From assembly GCA_964545715.1 (NCBI GenBank), contig CAZJHX010000156.1, positions 1-24,859 on the forward strand: DNA of 24,859 bases, given 5' to 3'. The translations under genes and the position numbers were made by a program. Source of the stretch: CAZJHX01 sp964545715. GTDB lineage: Bacteria > Myxococcota_A > UBA9042 > GCA-2863065. Shown one piece after another: positions 7,392 through 14,802 of this stretch. Within the stretch, counting starts at the first letter, position 1, and each line of letters opens with the position of its first letter. The notes under the pieces are model-generated. The model had not been told where the DNA came from. It was given only the letters and a program-made list of their open reading frames with translations, and did no database searches.

Positions 7392-9740
7392 ATGAACAAG
7401 GTACTTATGACGGTGGCGCTGGCTTGGGCGCTGGGGTGCAGTCAACCGGCCAACAACAGCGGCAAGGGGTGCGTCCCCGGGACGGCGCAGGGCTGCAAGT
7501 GCACCGATGGCGCCGAGGGATCGCAGCAGTGCGCGTCGGACGGCAAGCACTTTGAGGACTGCGTCTGCACGCCGGCGAGCGACACCACGGACACGTCGGG
7601 CGATGTGACCACGGACACGAGCACCGGCGCCGATACCGGCACCTCTGACACCGGCACAGGTGACGACACCGGGACCGCCGACACCGGCACGGGAGACCAG
7701 ACGACGGACGACACCGGCACGGATGACACCGGCACGGACGACACCGGCACGGATGACACCGGAGCGGAAGACACCGGCACGGCTGACACCGGGGCGGAAG
7801 ACACCGGCACCGACGACACCACAGGCAACGAAGGGACCGGCGAGCTGGCGGTGCAGCCGGACGGCGTGAAGTTCAAGAAGGGCGAGGTGGCCGTCGGCGG
7901 CACCATCACGGACGTCGTGCTGATCCAAAACATCGGCGACGGTCCGCTGGAGGTGGCGGCCAGCTTTGATTACGCGCCGCCCGCCGGTGTGGCGGAGCTC
8001 GCCGGCCCGTCGCTGCAGGTGTCGCAGGTCCAGGTGGGTGGGGAGTCGATCGAGGTGATTGACGGGTCGTGGGGCGCCACGCTGGACGCGGGTGCTGAGA
8101 TGGAGGTGACGCTGCAGTTCCTGCGATACGACGACAACGAGCCGCGCAAGGGCACCCTGGTCGTGCAGGGCGACGATGGCGCGCCCGTCACGGTGAAGGT
8201 GACCACCGCCGAAGGCCTGCCGGTGGCCAAGGTCTCGCCCAAGCTGGTGGACTTTGGACAGGTCAAGGCCGGCGAGTCCCCCAAGAAGCCTATCGCGGTG
8301 TCAAACACCGGATCGGACCCGCTGCTCGTGACGGCAGTGCTGTTTCAGGGGCACCCGGACTTCACATTCAGTCACGGCGGCTCCCAGTTTGAGCCCGGCG
8401 AGGCCATCACGTTTGACCCGCCGATCGAGATCGAGCCCGACGGCTCCGCTGTCTTTGTCGTGGGCTTCAACGCGCTGACCGACCAGCCCGCCGAAGCCAA
8501 GATCGTGTTTTACACAAACGATCCTGTGTTCCCCAGCGGCATCCTGGTCGAGGCCGAGGCCAACACGTCGGGCCCGTGCATCAAGCTCAACCCCAAGAAG
8601 CTCCAGTTCGGCGGTAAGCTGGTGGGCGCAAAGACTACGCTGCCGGTGGAGATCATCTCGTGCGGCACGAGCACGCTGCTGATCGACGACGTCCACTTCG
8701 CCGAAGGCACCAGCGGCGACTTCGACTTCAAAATCCAGCCGCTGCCGATCGCCCTGCTGCCCAACACGATCTACGAGCTGCCGATCGAGTACCTCCCCGG
8801 CGAAGAGGGACCGGACGAGGGTGTTCTGGTCATCGAGTCCAATGCGTTCGACAGCGCGGTGGAGGTGGACATCTCCGGCATCGGCGTCGTCAAGGAGTGC
8901 CCGACCGCCAAGGGCGTCGTCCAGGAGGGTCTGGCGGTCATTCCGCAGACCAACCTGCACCTGTTTGGCGACCAGAGCTTTGCCAACAGCGGCAACATCA
9001 CGAGCTGGAGTTGGTCGGTTGAGCAGCCCGTCGGGTCGGTCTCGGTGTTTGTCCCGTCGGACAACTTCCCAAACCCGACCTTCAAGACCAACACCGCGGG
9101 GCAGTACGTCTTTGAGCTCGAAGTCTGGGACGACAAGGGCGTCAAGAGCTGCGTTCCCTGGCAGCAGACCGTGCTCGTGGTCCCCGACGAGGCGATCCAC
9201 GTCGAGCTGCTGTGGCACACCCCCAACGATCCGGACGAGACCGATCAGGGCCCCGAGGCGGGCAGCGACGTCGACCTGCACTTCACCCACGACGCCTACG
9301 CGGCGAGCGGCCCCGACATCGACATGGACGGCAAGCCGGACGGCTGGTTCGACCAGCCCTTCGACTGCTTCTGGTTCAACGCTCACCCCAACTGGGGCAG
9401 CTTCGACCCCGCCATCGACGACGATCCCGGTTTGGACCTGGACGACACCGACGGCGCGGGCCCCGAAAACCTGAACCTGAACATCCCCGAAGACACCGAC
9501 TACCGTATCGGCGTCCACTATTGGAGCGACCACGAGTACGGCCCGTCCTTCATCACGCTGCGCGTGTACGTCTACTCGGAGCTGGTGTTTGAGGTCACGG
9601 ACGTGAAGCTGGTCAACCACGACATGTGGGACGCGGCCGTCGTCTCGTGGCCCAGCGGCAAGGTCACCCTGGTCCAGGCGCCGGGCGGCGGCTTCAAGAT
9701 CACCGCCAACTATCAGAATCCGTTCTTCTTTCAGCCCTGA
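7392..9740 (+). CDS. Large HYDIN/ASH and PKD-domain lipoprotein with Asp-Thr-Gly spacer
   Basis: This 782-residue lipoprotein has the signal peptide MNKVLMTVALAWALGC (Cys16). Residues 27-59 are a six-Cys module (CVPG...CKCTDG...C...CVC) seen beside such spacers in Myxococcota proteins. Residues about 63-148 are a flexible Asp/Thr/Gly spacer. Then come roughly three ASH/HYDIN-like (PapD-like) beta sandwiches, at about 152-265, 272-375 and 385-495, with repeats such as KVSPKLVDFGQVKAGESPKK and KLQFGGKLVGAKTTLPVEI. A PKD-like domain follows at about 515-605 (ITSWSWSVEQP ... GQYVFELEVWDDKG), and a C-terminal Asp-rich domain beginning VELLWHTPNDPD with DVDLHFTHD is probably Ca2+-stabilised. The ATG at 7392 gives the complete signal peptide. 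It is likely an extracellular adhesion or scaffold protein. Its stop abuts that of the convergent zincin gene. Confidence 0.85.
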   Translation: MNKVLMTVALAWALGCSQPANNSGKGCVPGTAQGCKCTDGAEGSQQCASDGKHFEDCVCTPASDTTDTSGDVTTDTSTGADTGTSDTGTGDDTGTADTGTGDQTTDDTGTDDTGTDDTGTDDTGAEDTGTADTGAEDTGTDDTTGNEGTGELAVQPDGVKFKKGEVAVGGTITDVVLIQNIGDGPLEVAASFDYAPPAGVAELAGPSLQVSQVQVGGESIEVIDGSWGATLDAGAEMEVTLQFLRYDDNEPRKGTLVVQGDDGAPVTVKVTTAEGLPVAKVSPKLVDFGQVKAGESPKKPIAVSNTGSDPLLVTAVLFQGHPDFTFSHGGSQFEPGEAITFDPPIEIEPDGSAVFVVGFNALTDQPAEAKIVFYTNDPVFPSGILVEAEANTSGPCIKLNPKKLQFGGKLVGAKTTLPVEIISCGTSTLLIDDVHFAEGTSGDFDFKIQPLPIALLPNTIYELPIEYLPGEEGPDEGVLVIESNAFDSAVEVDISGIGVVKECPTAKGVVQEGLAVIPQTNLHLFGDQSFANSGNITSWSWSVEQPVGSVSVFVPSDNFPNPTFKTNTAGQYVFELEVWDDKGVKSCVPWQQTVLVVPDEAIHVELLWHTPNDPDETDQGPEAGSDVDLHFTHDAYAASGPDIDMDGKPDGWFDQPFDCFWFNAHPNWGSFDPAIDDDPGLDLDDTDGAGPENLNLNIPEDTDYRIGVHYWSDHEYGPSFITLRVYVYSELVFEVTDVKLVNHDMWDAAVVSWPSGKVTLVQAPGGGFKITANYQNPFFFQP
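7707..7820 (+). repeat. 15-bp tandem coding repeat (Asp-Asp-Thr-Gly-Thr)
   Basis: Seven and a half copies of a 15-bp unit, consensus GA(C/T)GACACCGGCACG, run in frame from 7707 to 7820. They encode DDTGT with variants DDTGA, EDTGT and ADTGA. The changes lie at the first, second and fifth codons, so the array is diverging but still phased. It is the core of the flexible spacer that holds the folded domains away from the lipid anchor. Confidence 0.85.
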
Positions 9741-11315
9741 TCAGGGGGCGCCAACGACCAGGCGGCGGGTGAGGTAGGCGCGGTTCAGCGGGTTGAAGTC
9801 GGGCACCGCCGCAGCGGCTTCGAGCAGGTTTGTGACCGCGCCCGTCTGCATCACGTTCAGGCCCTCGGTGTTGACGTGGGCGTCCGGGACCGGCGTGGTG
9901 AAGTCCGTCTCTACCTCCGCGAAGAGGCCCTTGGGTGGCGCACCGAACGGGACCAGGCCCAGGGAGTGGCCGATCTCGTGGCACAGCACCGCCGCCAGGG
10001 CGCGACCGCCCAGCTTGATGATCAGCGCGATCAGGGCACCGCGTTGGGCGGTGACGGGGTCGTCGGTCTCGTCGGGGTCAAAGCCCGGGGCGATGATCGC
10101 CGCGTCGGAGGGCAGGCTGCCGAACGGGTCTCCCATGCCGGGGAGAAAGAGGCTGATCAGCGGCAGGGCCTCGGGGCGGTTGACCACGGCGCGAACCGCG
10201 GCGATGGAGAAGACGCCCAGGCCGTAGACCGTGTTGTCCTCGCGGTGCTGGTTGTTCCAGTCCGTCTTGGCGCGGCCCAGCGTGCCCTGGCCCTGGTCGT
10301 CGGGCTCGCCGTCGCCTCCCAGCGCGATCATGGAGAAGGCGCCGGTGTCGAAGTCGGCGGGATCCGGGGCATCGGGGTCGCCCTCGAAGACCAGCTGGAT
10401 GGGGACGCTGTCGTCGATGAGCGCGCCCGTCTCGGACAGGCCGTAGATGCGATACGACTCCAGCCGAATCGTCTCCAGCAGCCGCTCGCGCACCCAGGCG
10501 TCGATCTCCGGCGCGTCCGCCCACATCAGGCCGGCCGCGCGAAAGCCCTCATCGAAGTCGGGGACGCCGTTGCCCCCCGGTGTATACACCGACTGCAGCG
10601 CCAGCGCGCCGTCCTCGTCCTGGCCCACGCTCACGTCAAACTGGTCGCGGCTGGTCGTGATCAGCCATACATCGGTCTCGGTGAACGGGTCCAGCCACGC
10701 GGGCAGGTCCGCCGCCTCAAACTCGATGGCGCTGTCGGCCTCGCCGCCGGGGCCGGTAAGCGTCGCACCGCACGTGAGCGTGGTCGCGGGGGCCGGGTTG
10801 TCCGCGCCGAAGACCAGGCGTACTCCAAGCTCGGTCGCCTCAAACTCGGACGGCGGCAGCACCTCACCGGCGGGTACGTCCTGCCCAGACGGCGTGGTCA
10901 GCGCCGCGTCGCACACGATCTTCAGCGACGCCCAATCCGCGGGCCCGGCCTCGGGATCGTCAGCGATCGCATCCAGCGTGAAGTAAGCACGGTTTACCCG
11001 CAGCCGAAACGCGGTGTCGTCGGGGTCTGCCGCCAGCCACGGCAGCGAGCCGTTCATCGCGCCGGGGAGGTCGTTGATGGTCAGCAACAGCGCCGGCGGC
11101 GGCGGGACGACAACAGGAGGGACATCCGGGGGCGTGGTGTCCGGCGGGGGAGGGGGCGTGTCCGGCAGATCGGCCGTTGACGTCACGTCCGGCGTGTCTC
11201 CAACGTCCGACTGCGGCGCGGGCTCCGAGTCCGTTGAGTCGGGGCAGCCCAGCGCTACGACGAGGCTCAGCCCGGCAGCGAGCGCTCGGCCACAGATGCT
11301 GACGTGCGATCCCAC
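9741..11315 (-). CDS. Zincin-like lipoprotein (putative metalloprotease)
   Basis: This 524-residue lipoprotein has the lipobox VALGC (Cys24), followed by an Asp/Thr/Pro-rich spacer (about 25-75). The C-terminal third carries HEIGHSLGLVP at residues 446-456, the HExxHxxG zinc-binding motif, and a possible Met-turn (NVMQTG) about 40 residues later. In metzincins the third zinc ligand is the His or Asp at the last position of HExxHxxGxxH/D; here it is Pro, so either another ligand is used (His480 in VPDAHVN is a candidate) or the enzyme differs from standard metzincins. The start is a GTG at 11315, which overlaps the end of the upstream SDR gene by 49 nt and suggests coupled translation. It is probably a surface-anchored protease; the substrate is unknown. 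Confidence 0.75.
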   Translation of the reverse strand: MGSHVSICGRALAAGLSLVVALGCPDSTDSEPAPQSDVGDTPDVTSTADLPDTPPPPPDTTPPDVPPVVVPPPPALLLTINDLPGAMNGSLPWLAADPDDTAFRLRVNRAYFTLDAIADDPEAGPADWASLKIVCDAALTTPSGQDVPAGEVLPPSEFEATELGVRLVFGADNPAPATTLTCGATLTGPGGEADSAIEFEAADLPAWLDPFTETDVWLITTSRDQFDVSVGQDEDGALALQSVYTPGGNGVPDFDEGFRAAGLMWADAPEIDAWVRERLLETIRLESYRIYGLSETGALIDDSVPIQLVFEGDPDAPDPADFDTGAFSMIALGGDGEPDDQGQGTLGRAKTDWNNQHREDNTVYGLGVFSIAAVRAVVNRPEALPLISLFLPGMGDPFGSLPSDAAIIAPGFDPDETDDPVTAQRGALIALIIKLGGRALAAVLCHEIGHSLGLVPFGAPPKGLFAEVETDFTTPVPDAHVNTEGLNVMQTGAVTNLLEAAAAVPDFNPLNRAYLTRRLVVGAP

Positions 11316-12304
11316 CCTTGATCTCGTACCACTCGGGGCGCAGACCGACGGTGACCTGCGTCAGTAGTCCGACCGCGCCGGTACGCGTCAAAGACCTGGC
11401 GCGAGGACTTGCGTGGCCGCACGCCGAAGACCGTCTTGAGCCGCGCGTTGCTCAGCACGGGGCGGTGTTTCAAGAACATCACCTGCTCCGGCCCGTACGG
11501 CACGACTCCCCTGCGCGACAGGACGCCGAGCGCCGTCGTCAACAGGCCCTCGGACAGCGGCAGATACGCGCGTCCCATCGCGGTCGCGATCTCCCGCAGC
11601 GTCATGACGCCGTCGCCGGTCAGGTTGTACGTGCCGGCCGGCGCGCCCCGGACCGCGGCATGTAGACAGGCCACGACGTCCCGATCCCACACGAAGCAGA
11701 AGGGGGTCTCGGCGCCCGCCACACCCACCACGACCGGCCGCTCGAACAGCGCCGTGATCTGGTTTTTGACCGCCGACCCCAGCACGGTCGACACGCGAAA
11801 CACCACTTGCTCCAGCGCCGGGTGCCGCTCTCGATAATCGGCCAGCAGCCCCTCGACCAGCCGCTTGTGGTGGCTGTACGCAAACGCCTCGTTGCCGCGC
11901 AGCGGGTCGTCCTCGTCCAACAGGGGCGCGTTGTCGGGGTGATAGCCGTAGGCGGCGCCGCTGCTGGTGTAGACGAAGCGGCGCACACCGGCCGCCGCGC
12001 ACGCGGTCAGCACATTGCGGGTGCCGTTGACGTCCACGTCGTATTGCACGTCGCGGGTGTCAGCGGGGCCGGGCGTCACGATGGCGGCCAGGTGCACCAC
12101 CACGTCCACGCGCTCGTCTTTCAGGACGGTGGTCAGCGCTGAGTCGCGGATGTCCATGCGGCGGTACGTGACAGCGGCCTCGTCGCCGGTGAGCGGACGC
12201 ACGTCCGTGGCGATGACGCGCGTTATGGCCGGATCCGCTGCAAGCGCCGCCGTCGTCAGCCGCCCGACATAGCCGCCCGCGCCTGTGATGAGCACTGTTG
12301 TCAT
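11267..12304 (-). CDS. Extended SDR, NAD(P)-dependent epimerase/dehydratase
   Basis: This 345-residue protein has a classic extended short-chain dehydrogenase/reductase fold. The Rossmann motif TGAGGYVG is at residues 7-14 (GxxGxxG), then HLAAIVTPG at about 71-79, the catalytic Ser region VYTSSGAAYG at 111-120, and the YxxxK pair as Tyr143 and Lys147 (AYSHHK). All catalytic residues are present, so it should be an active NAD(P)-dependent sugar-nucleotide or sterol/ketone-type oxidoreductase; the substrate cannot be read from sequence. GAGGAGG lies about 7 nt before the ATG. It starts 10 nt after the stop of the TPP-enzyme gene on the same strand, so the two are very likely an operon under the TetR operator. 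The last 30 residues are basic and overlap the zincin gene. Confidence 0.9.
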   Translation of the reverse strand: MTTVLITGAGGYVGRLTTAALAADPAITRVIATDVRPLTGDEAAVTYRRMDIRDSALTTVLKDERVDVVVHLAAIVTPGPADTRDVQYDVDVNGTRNVLTACAAAGVRRFVYTSSGAAYGYHPDNAPLLDEDDPLRGNEAFAYSHHKRLVEGLLADYRERHPALEQVVFRVSTVLGSAVKNQITALFERPVVVGVAGAETPFCFVWDRDVVACLHAAVRGAPAGTYNLTGDGVMTLREIATAMGRAYLPLSEGLLTTALGVLSRRGVVPYGPEQVMFLKHRPVLSNARLKTVFGVRPRKSSRQVFDAYRRGRTTDAGHRRSAPRVVRDQGWDRTSASVAERSLPG

Positions 12305-12314
12305 GACCGCCTCC

Positions 12315-14087
12315 TCAGCCCGCCGGCTCGGCGTGCATGTCCTTGAAGGTCTTCAGCTCGGGCGCCCACAGATGGGCGACCGGGTCCACGTCCACATGGA
12401 TGACCGCCGGTTTTCCCGACGCGACCGCCCGCCGCAGCGCGCCACGCAGCCCGTTGGGATCCGCCACGCGCTCGCCGTGCGCGCCCATCGCCCGCCCGAG
12501 CTGGTCAAACTCGATCTCCTCCAGGTCCGTGTTGATGCACTTTTGTGCCGGCAGCCGCTTCTTGATCAGCGTCTCCACCGGCGCCACCGCAAAGTTCTGG
12601 TTGATCTTGACCATGCCCCACTGCTTGTCGCAGAGCACCACCCACAGCACCGGCAGCCCATGCCGCACCGCCGTCTCGACCTCCTGTTGGTGAAACGCCA
12701 TGGCGCCGTCGCCCAAAATGCAGACAACCGGGCTCTGCGGTCGGGCCACCTTCGCGCCCAGGGCCTGGCTGACACCGGCCCCCAGCATCCCCATCTTGGC
12801 GGTGCCCACGACCGTGTTGGGCGTGCGCACCTGATGGTAGAAGTGCGCCCAGATCGAGGTGTTGCCACCGTCGATGACCACCACCGCGTCATCGCCCAGC
12901 ACGGCCTGACAGGCGCCGGCCACGTGCGCGGAGTGCATCGGCAGGCCATCCGAGCGCAGGTGCCGGTCCAGCTTCGCTCTGCGCTTGGCGTGGTCCTTCT
13001 TCAAGCCGGCCAGCCACTTGCGTCGAGCGGGCGCCGGATGCGTCCCTGCCAGCGCCGCGTTGAGGCGCGTCAAGAAGGCCTTGATATCCGCCTGAATCCC
13101 CAGCGCCACCGGGCGGTTGTTGCCGATCGCGTCCGGATCCAGGTCGACCTGAATGATGTCCTGGTCCGCCGGCTGTGCCCAGTACGGCGCCTTGCCCCAG
13201 AAGTCGGTCTCGCCCAGCCGCGAGCCCAGCACCAGCACCAGATCCGCCTCGCAGCGCGCTCGTTGAATTACGCCGGGCGCCGTCATCGGCAGCGCGTGCG
13301 GCAGTCGCTCATCGACCACGGCCCGCGCGCCCCAGCTGGTGGTGATGGGACAGTCCAGGGTCTGCGCCAGCGTCTGAAGCTGCTCGAACGCGCCCGAGTG
13401 CAGCACCCCGCACCCCGCATGGATCAGCGGACGGCGGGCCTCTTTTAAACTGCGAACGGCGTTCGCTATTTGTGCCTCGGCCGCGCTGGGCGGCGTCTTC
13501 AGCCGTGATGCGGCGGTCTCGCGAAACCAGGACGGGTCGGGGTCCACGGCCGTGTTCATCACGCTCTCGGGCACGTCCAGGTGCACCACACCTGGGCGTC
13601 CGGTCCAGCACGCTCGCAAGGCGCGACGCATCAGCTCGGCCAGGCGGTCCACGCTGGGTACGACCAGGCTGAGCTTGGCCATGGCGCCGATGACCTGCGA
13701 CTGCGGAAAGTACTGGAAGGTGCCGCCGCGCTCCGGGTAGGCGATGCCCTCCCGGCGACAGGAGGTAATCAGCAGCACGCGGTTGCCCTCGGCCTGCTCG
13801 ACGGCGACGCCGGGCAGCGCGTTGGCAACTCCCGGCCCGTTGCTGGCCAGGCACACGCCCAGGGTCTGCTTGAGCTTGGCGTATGCCCCGGCCATGTGCA
13901 CGGCGCAAGTCTCGTGGCGCGGCGTGATCAGCTCGATGTCGTGATCGCCAAAGGTGGAGTACAGCCCGAAATACGTGCCGTCGATGATGCCGAAGACGTG
14001 CTCGACGCCCTCGCCGGCGAGCAGCCTGCTGATGACCGCGCCGCCTGTGATCCGCTTGGTCTTCTGAAGTCTTCTAACGATCTGCAT
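12315..14087 (-). CDS. Thiamine-diphosphate-dependent enzyme (acetolactate-synthase-like)
   Basis: This 590-residue protein has the three-domain layout of the acetolactate synthase/benzoylformate decarboxylase superfamily. The N-terminal PYR domain has GEGVEHVFGIIDGTYFG and the conserved catalytic Glu59 in TPRHETCAVHMAGAYAK. The central domain has PLIHAGCGVLHSGAFEQL and LVLVLGSRLGE. The C-terminal PP domain has GDGAMAFHQQE at about 459. The second half of the cofactor motif reads LCDKQWGM rather than the common LNNxxxGM, with Cys-Asp replacing Asn-Asn. These enzymes cleave or join C-C bonds next to a carbonyl; the substrate cannot be told here, and the absence of a nearby small regulatory subunit argues against biosynthetic acetolactate synthase. 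The ATG at 14087 has AGAGGG about 6 nt upstream. Transcription is divergent from tetR and probably repressed through the operator at 14134-14170. Confidence 0.9.
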   Translation of the reverse strand: MQIVRRLQKTKRITGGAVISRLLAGEGVEHVFGIIDGTYFGLYSTFGDHDIELITPRHETCAVHMAGAYAKLKQTLGVCLASNGPGVANALPGVAVEQAEGNRVLLITSCRREGIAYPERGGTFQYFPQSQVIGAMAKLSLVVPSVDRLAELMRRALRACWTGRPGVVHLDVPESVMNTAVDPDPSWFRETAASRLKTPPSAAEAQIANAVRSLKEARRPLIHAGCGVLHSGAFEQLQTLAQTLDCPITTSWGARAVVDERLPHALPMTAPGVIQRARCEADLVLVLGSRLGETDFWGKAPYWAQPADQDIIQVDLDPDAIGNNRPVALGIQADIKAFLTRLNAALAGTHPAPARRKWLAGLKKDHAKRRAKLDRHLRSDGLPMHSAHVAGACQAVLGDDAVVVIDGGNTSIWAHFYHQVRTPNTVVGTAKMGMLGAGVSQALGAKVARPQSPVVCILGDGAMAFHQQEVETAVRHGLPVLWVVLCDKQWGMVKINQNFAVAPVETLIKKRLPAQKCINTDLEEIEFDQLGRAMGAHGERVADPNGLRGALRRAVASGKPAVIHVDVDPVAHLWAPELKTFKDMHAEPAG

Positions 14088-14133
14088 GGGCGCCCTCTGC
14101 TGGTTTGCTTGTGTTTCACGGCGATTGATGACA

Positions 14134-14170
14134 GTCTTTAACCGATCGGTCAAACCGATCGGTTAAAGAC
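14134..14170. promoter_or_regulatory. TetR operator: 37-bp perfect inverted repeat
   Basis: Two 17-nt arms, GTCTTTAACCGATCGGT (14134-14150) and its exact complement (14154-14170), flank a 3-nt spacer CAA. Each arm also contains the complete 10-bp palindrome ACCGATCGGT, so the site holds two overlapping-scale operators whose centres are 13 bp apart. It lies between the divergent TPP-enzyme and tetR genes, and ACCGATCGGT-type palindromes are typical TetR-family targets. A minus-strand TTGACC (-35-like) sits inside the repeat, so bound protein would block transcription of the TPP-enzyme operon. Confidence 0.85.
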
Positions 14171-14191
14171 ATTGATCTGGAGCAGACTTCC

Positions 14192-14797
14192 ATGCCGCAA
14201 GACACGATCCTGGAGGCCGCCGACACGCTCTTCGGCCGGCGCGGTTACGATGGGACGAGCATGCGCGACATCGCCGCCGCCGCCGGGGTGAACAAGGCCC
14301 TGGTCTTTTACTATTTCGGTAATAAAGACAAGCTCTTCGAGCGGGTGCTGGAGGGCTACTACCAGGCTCATACGGACGCGCTGAGAGACGCGTTTGCCGC
14401 CGACGGGTCGCCGGGCGAGCGCCTTCACCGGGTCATAGACGCTTACGTGGACTTTGTGGACGCCAACCGCCGCTGGCCGCGCCTGGTCCAAAGCCAGCTG
14501 GCCGGCACCGGCACGCACCTGGCCCCGATCGCGCGCAACCTGGCCCTGCTTCAGGGCTTCTTGGACGACGCGCTGGCCGACATCGTGCCGCCCGACGGTC
14601 CGCTGTCGTCGCGCCAGCTCTTCGTCACCTTTTCGGGCGCGGTCATCAACTACTTCACGTACGCGCCCGCGCTGGCCGACGTCTGGGGCCTGGATCCGCT
14701 GACCCCGGGCGCCGTGGCTGACCGGCGCGCGCATCTGCATTGGCTGGTTGATGTACTGCTCGAGAAGCTGCAGCAGCCCGCGGAGGTCGTGGCCTGA
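14192..14797 (+). CDS. TetR/AcrR family transcriptional regulator
   Basis: This 201-residue protein has the standard TetR N-terminal DNA-binding domain: ILEAADTLFGRRGYDGTSMR followed by DIAAAAGVNKALVFYYFGNK, with the recognition helix-turn-helix at about residues 23-43. The C-terminal ligand-binding domain (about 60-201) is helical and starts with a region typical of TetR_C (LHRVIDAYVDFVDANRRWPR). It likely represses the divergent TPP-enzyme/SDR operon and its own gene through the 37-bp inverted repeat that ends 22 nt before its start codon. GGAG precedes the ATG by about 9 nt. The inducer is unknown; the downstream acyl-CoA ligase and SDRs suggest an acyl-CoA or lipid-like ligand, which is inference only. 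The downstream SDR-like gene begins at or just beyond its stop. Confidence 0.93.
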   Translation: MPQDTILEAADTLFGRRGYDGTSMRDIAAAAGVNKALVFYYFGNKDKLFERVLEGYYQAHTDALRDAFAADGSPGERLHRVIDAYVDFVDANRRWPRLVQSQLAGTGTHLAPIARNLALLQGFLDDALADIVPPDGPLSSRQLFVTFSGAVINYFTYAPALADVWGLDPLTPGAVADRRAHLHWLVDVLLEKLQQPAEVVA

Positions 14798-14802
14798 CAC
14801 CC

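Noticed and set aside
7707..7820. CRISPR-like array
   Set aside because: Units are contiguous, in frame and without spacers; they encode a low-complexity protein spacer.
8301..9620. 439-codon open frame antisense to the HYDIN/PKD lipoprotein
   Set aside because: Shadow frame with no recognisable motif; the plus strand has clear domains and a lipobox.
9876..11180. 434-codon open frame antisense to the zincin-like lipoprotein
   Set aside because: Shadow frame; the minus strand encodes the zinc motif and signal peptide.
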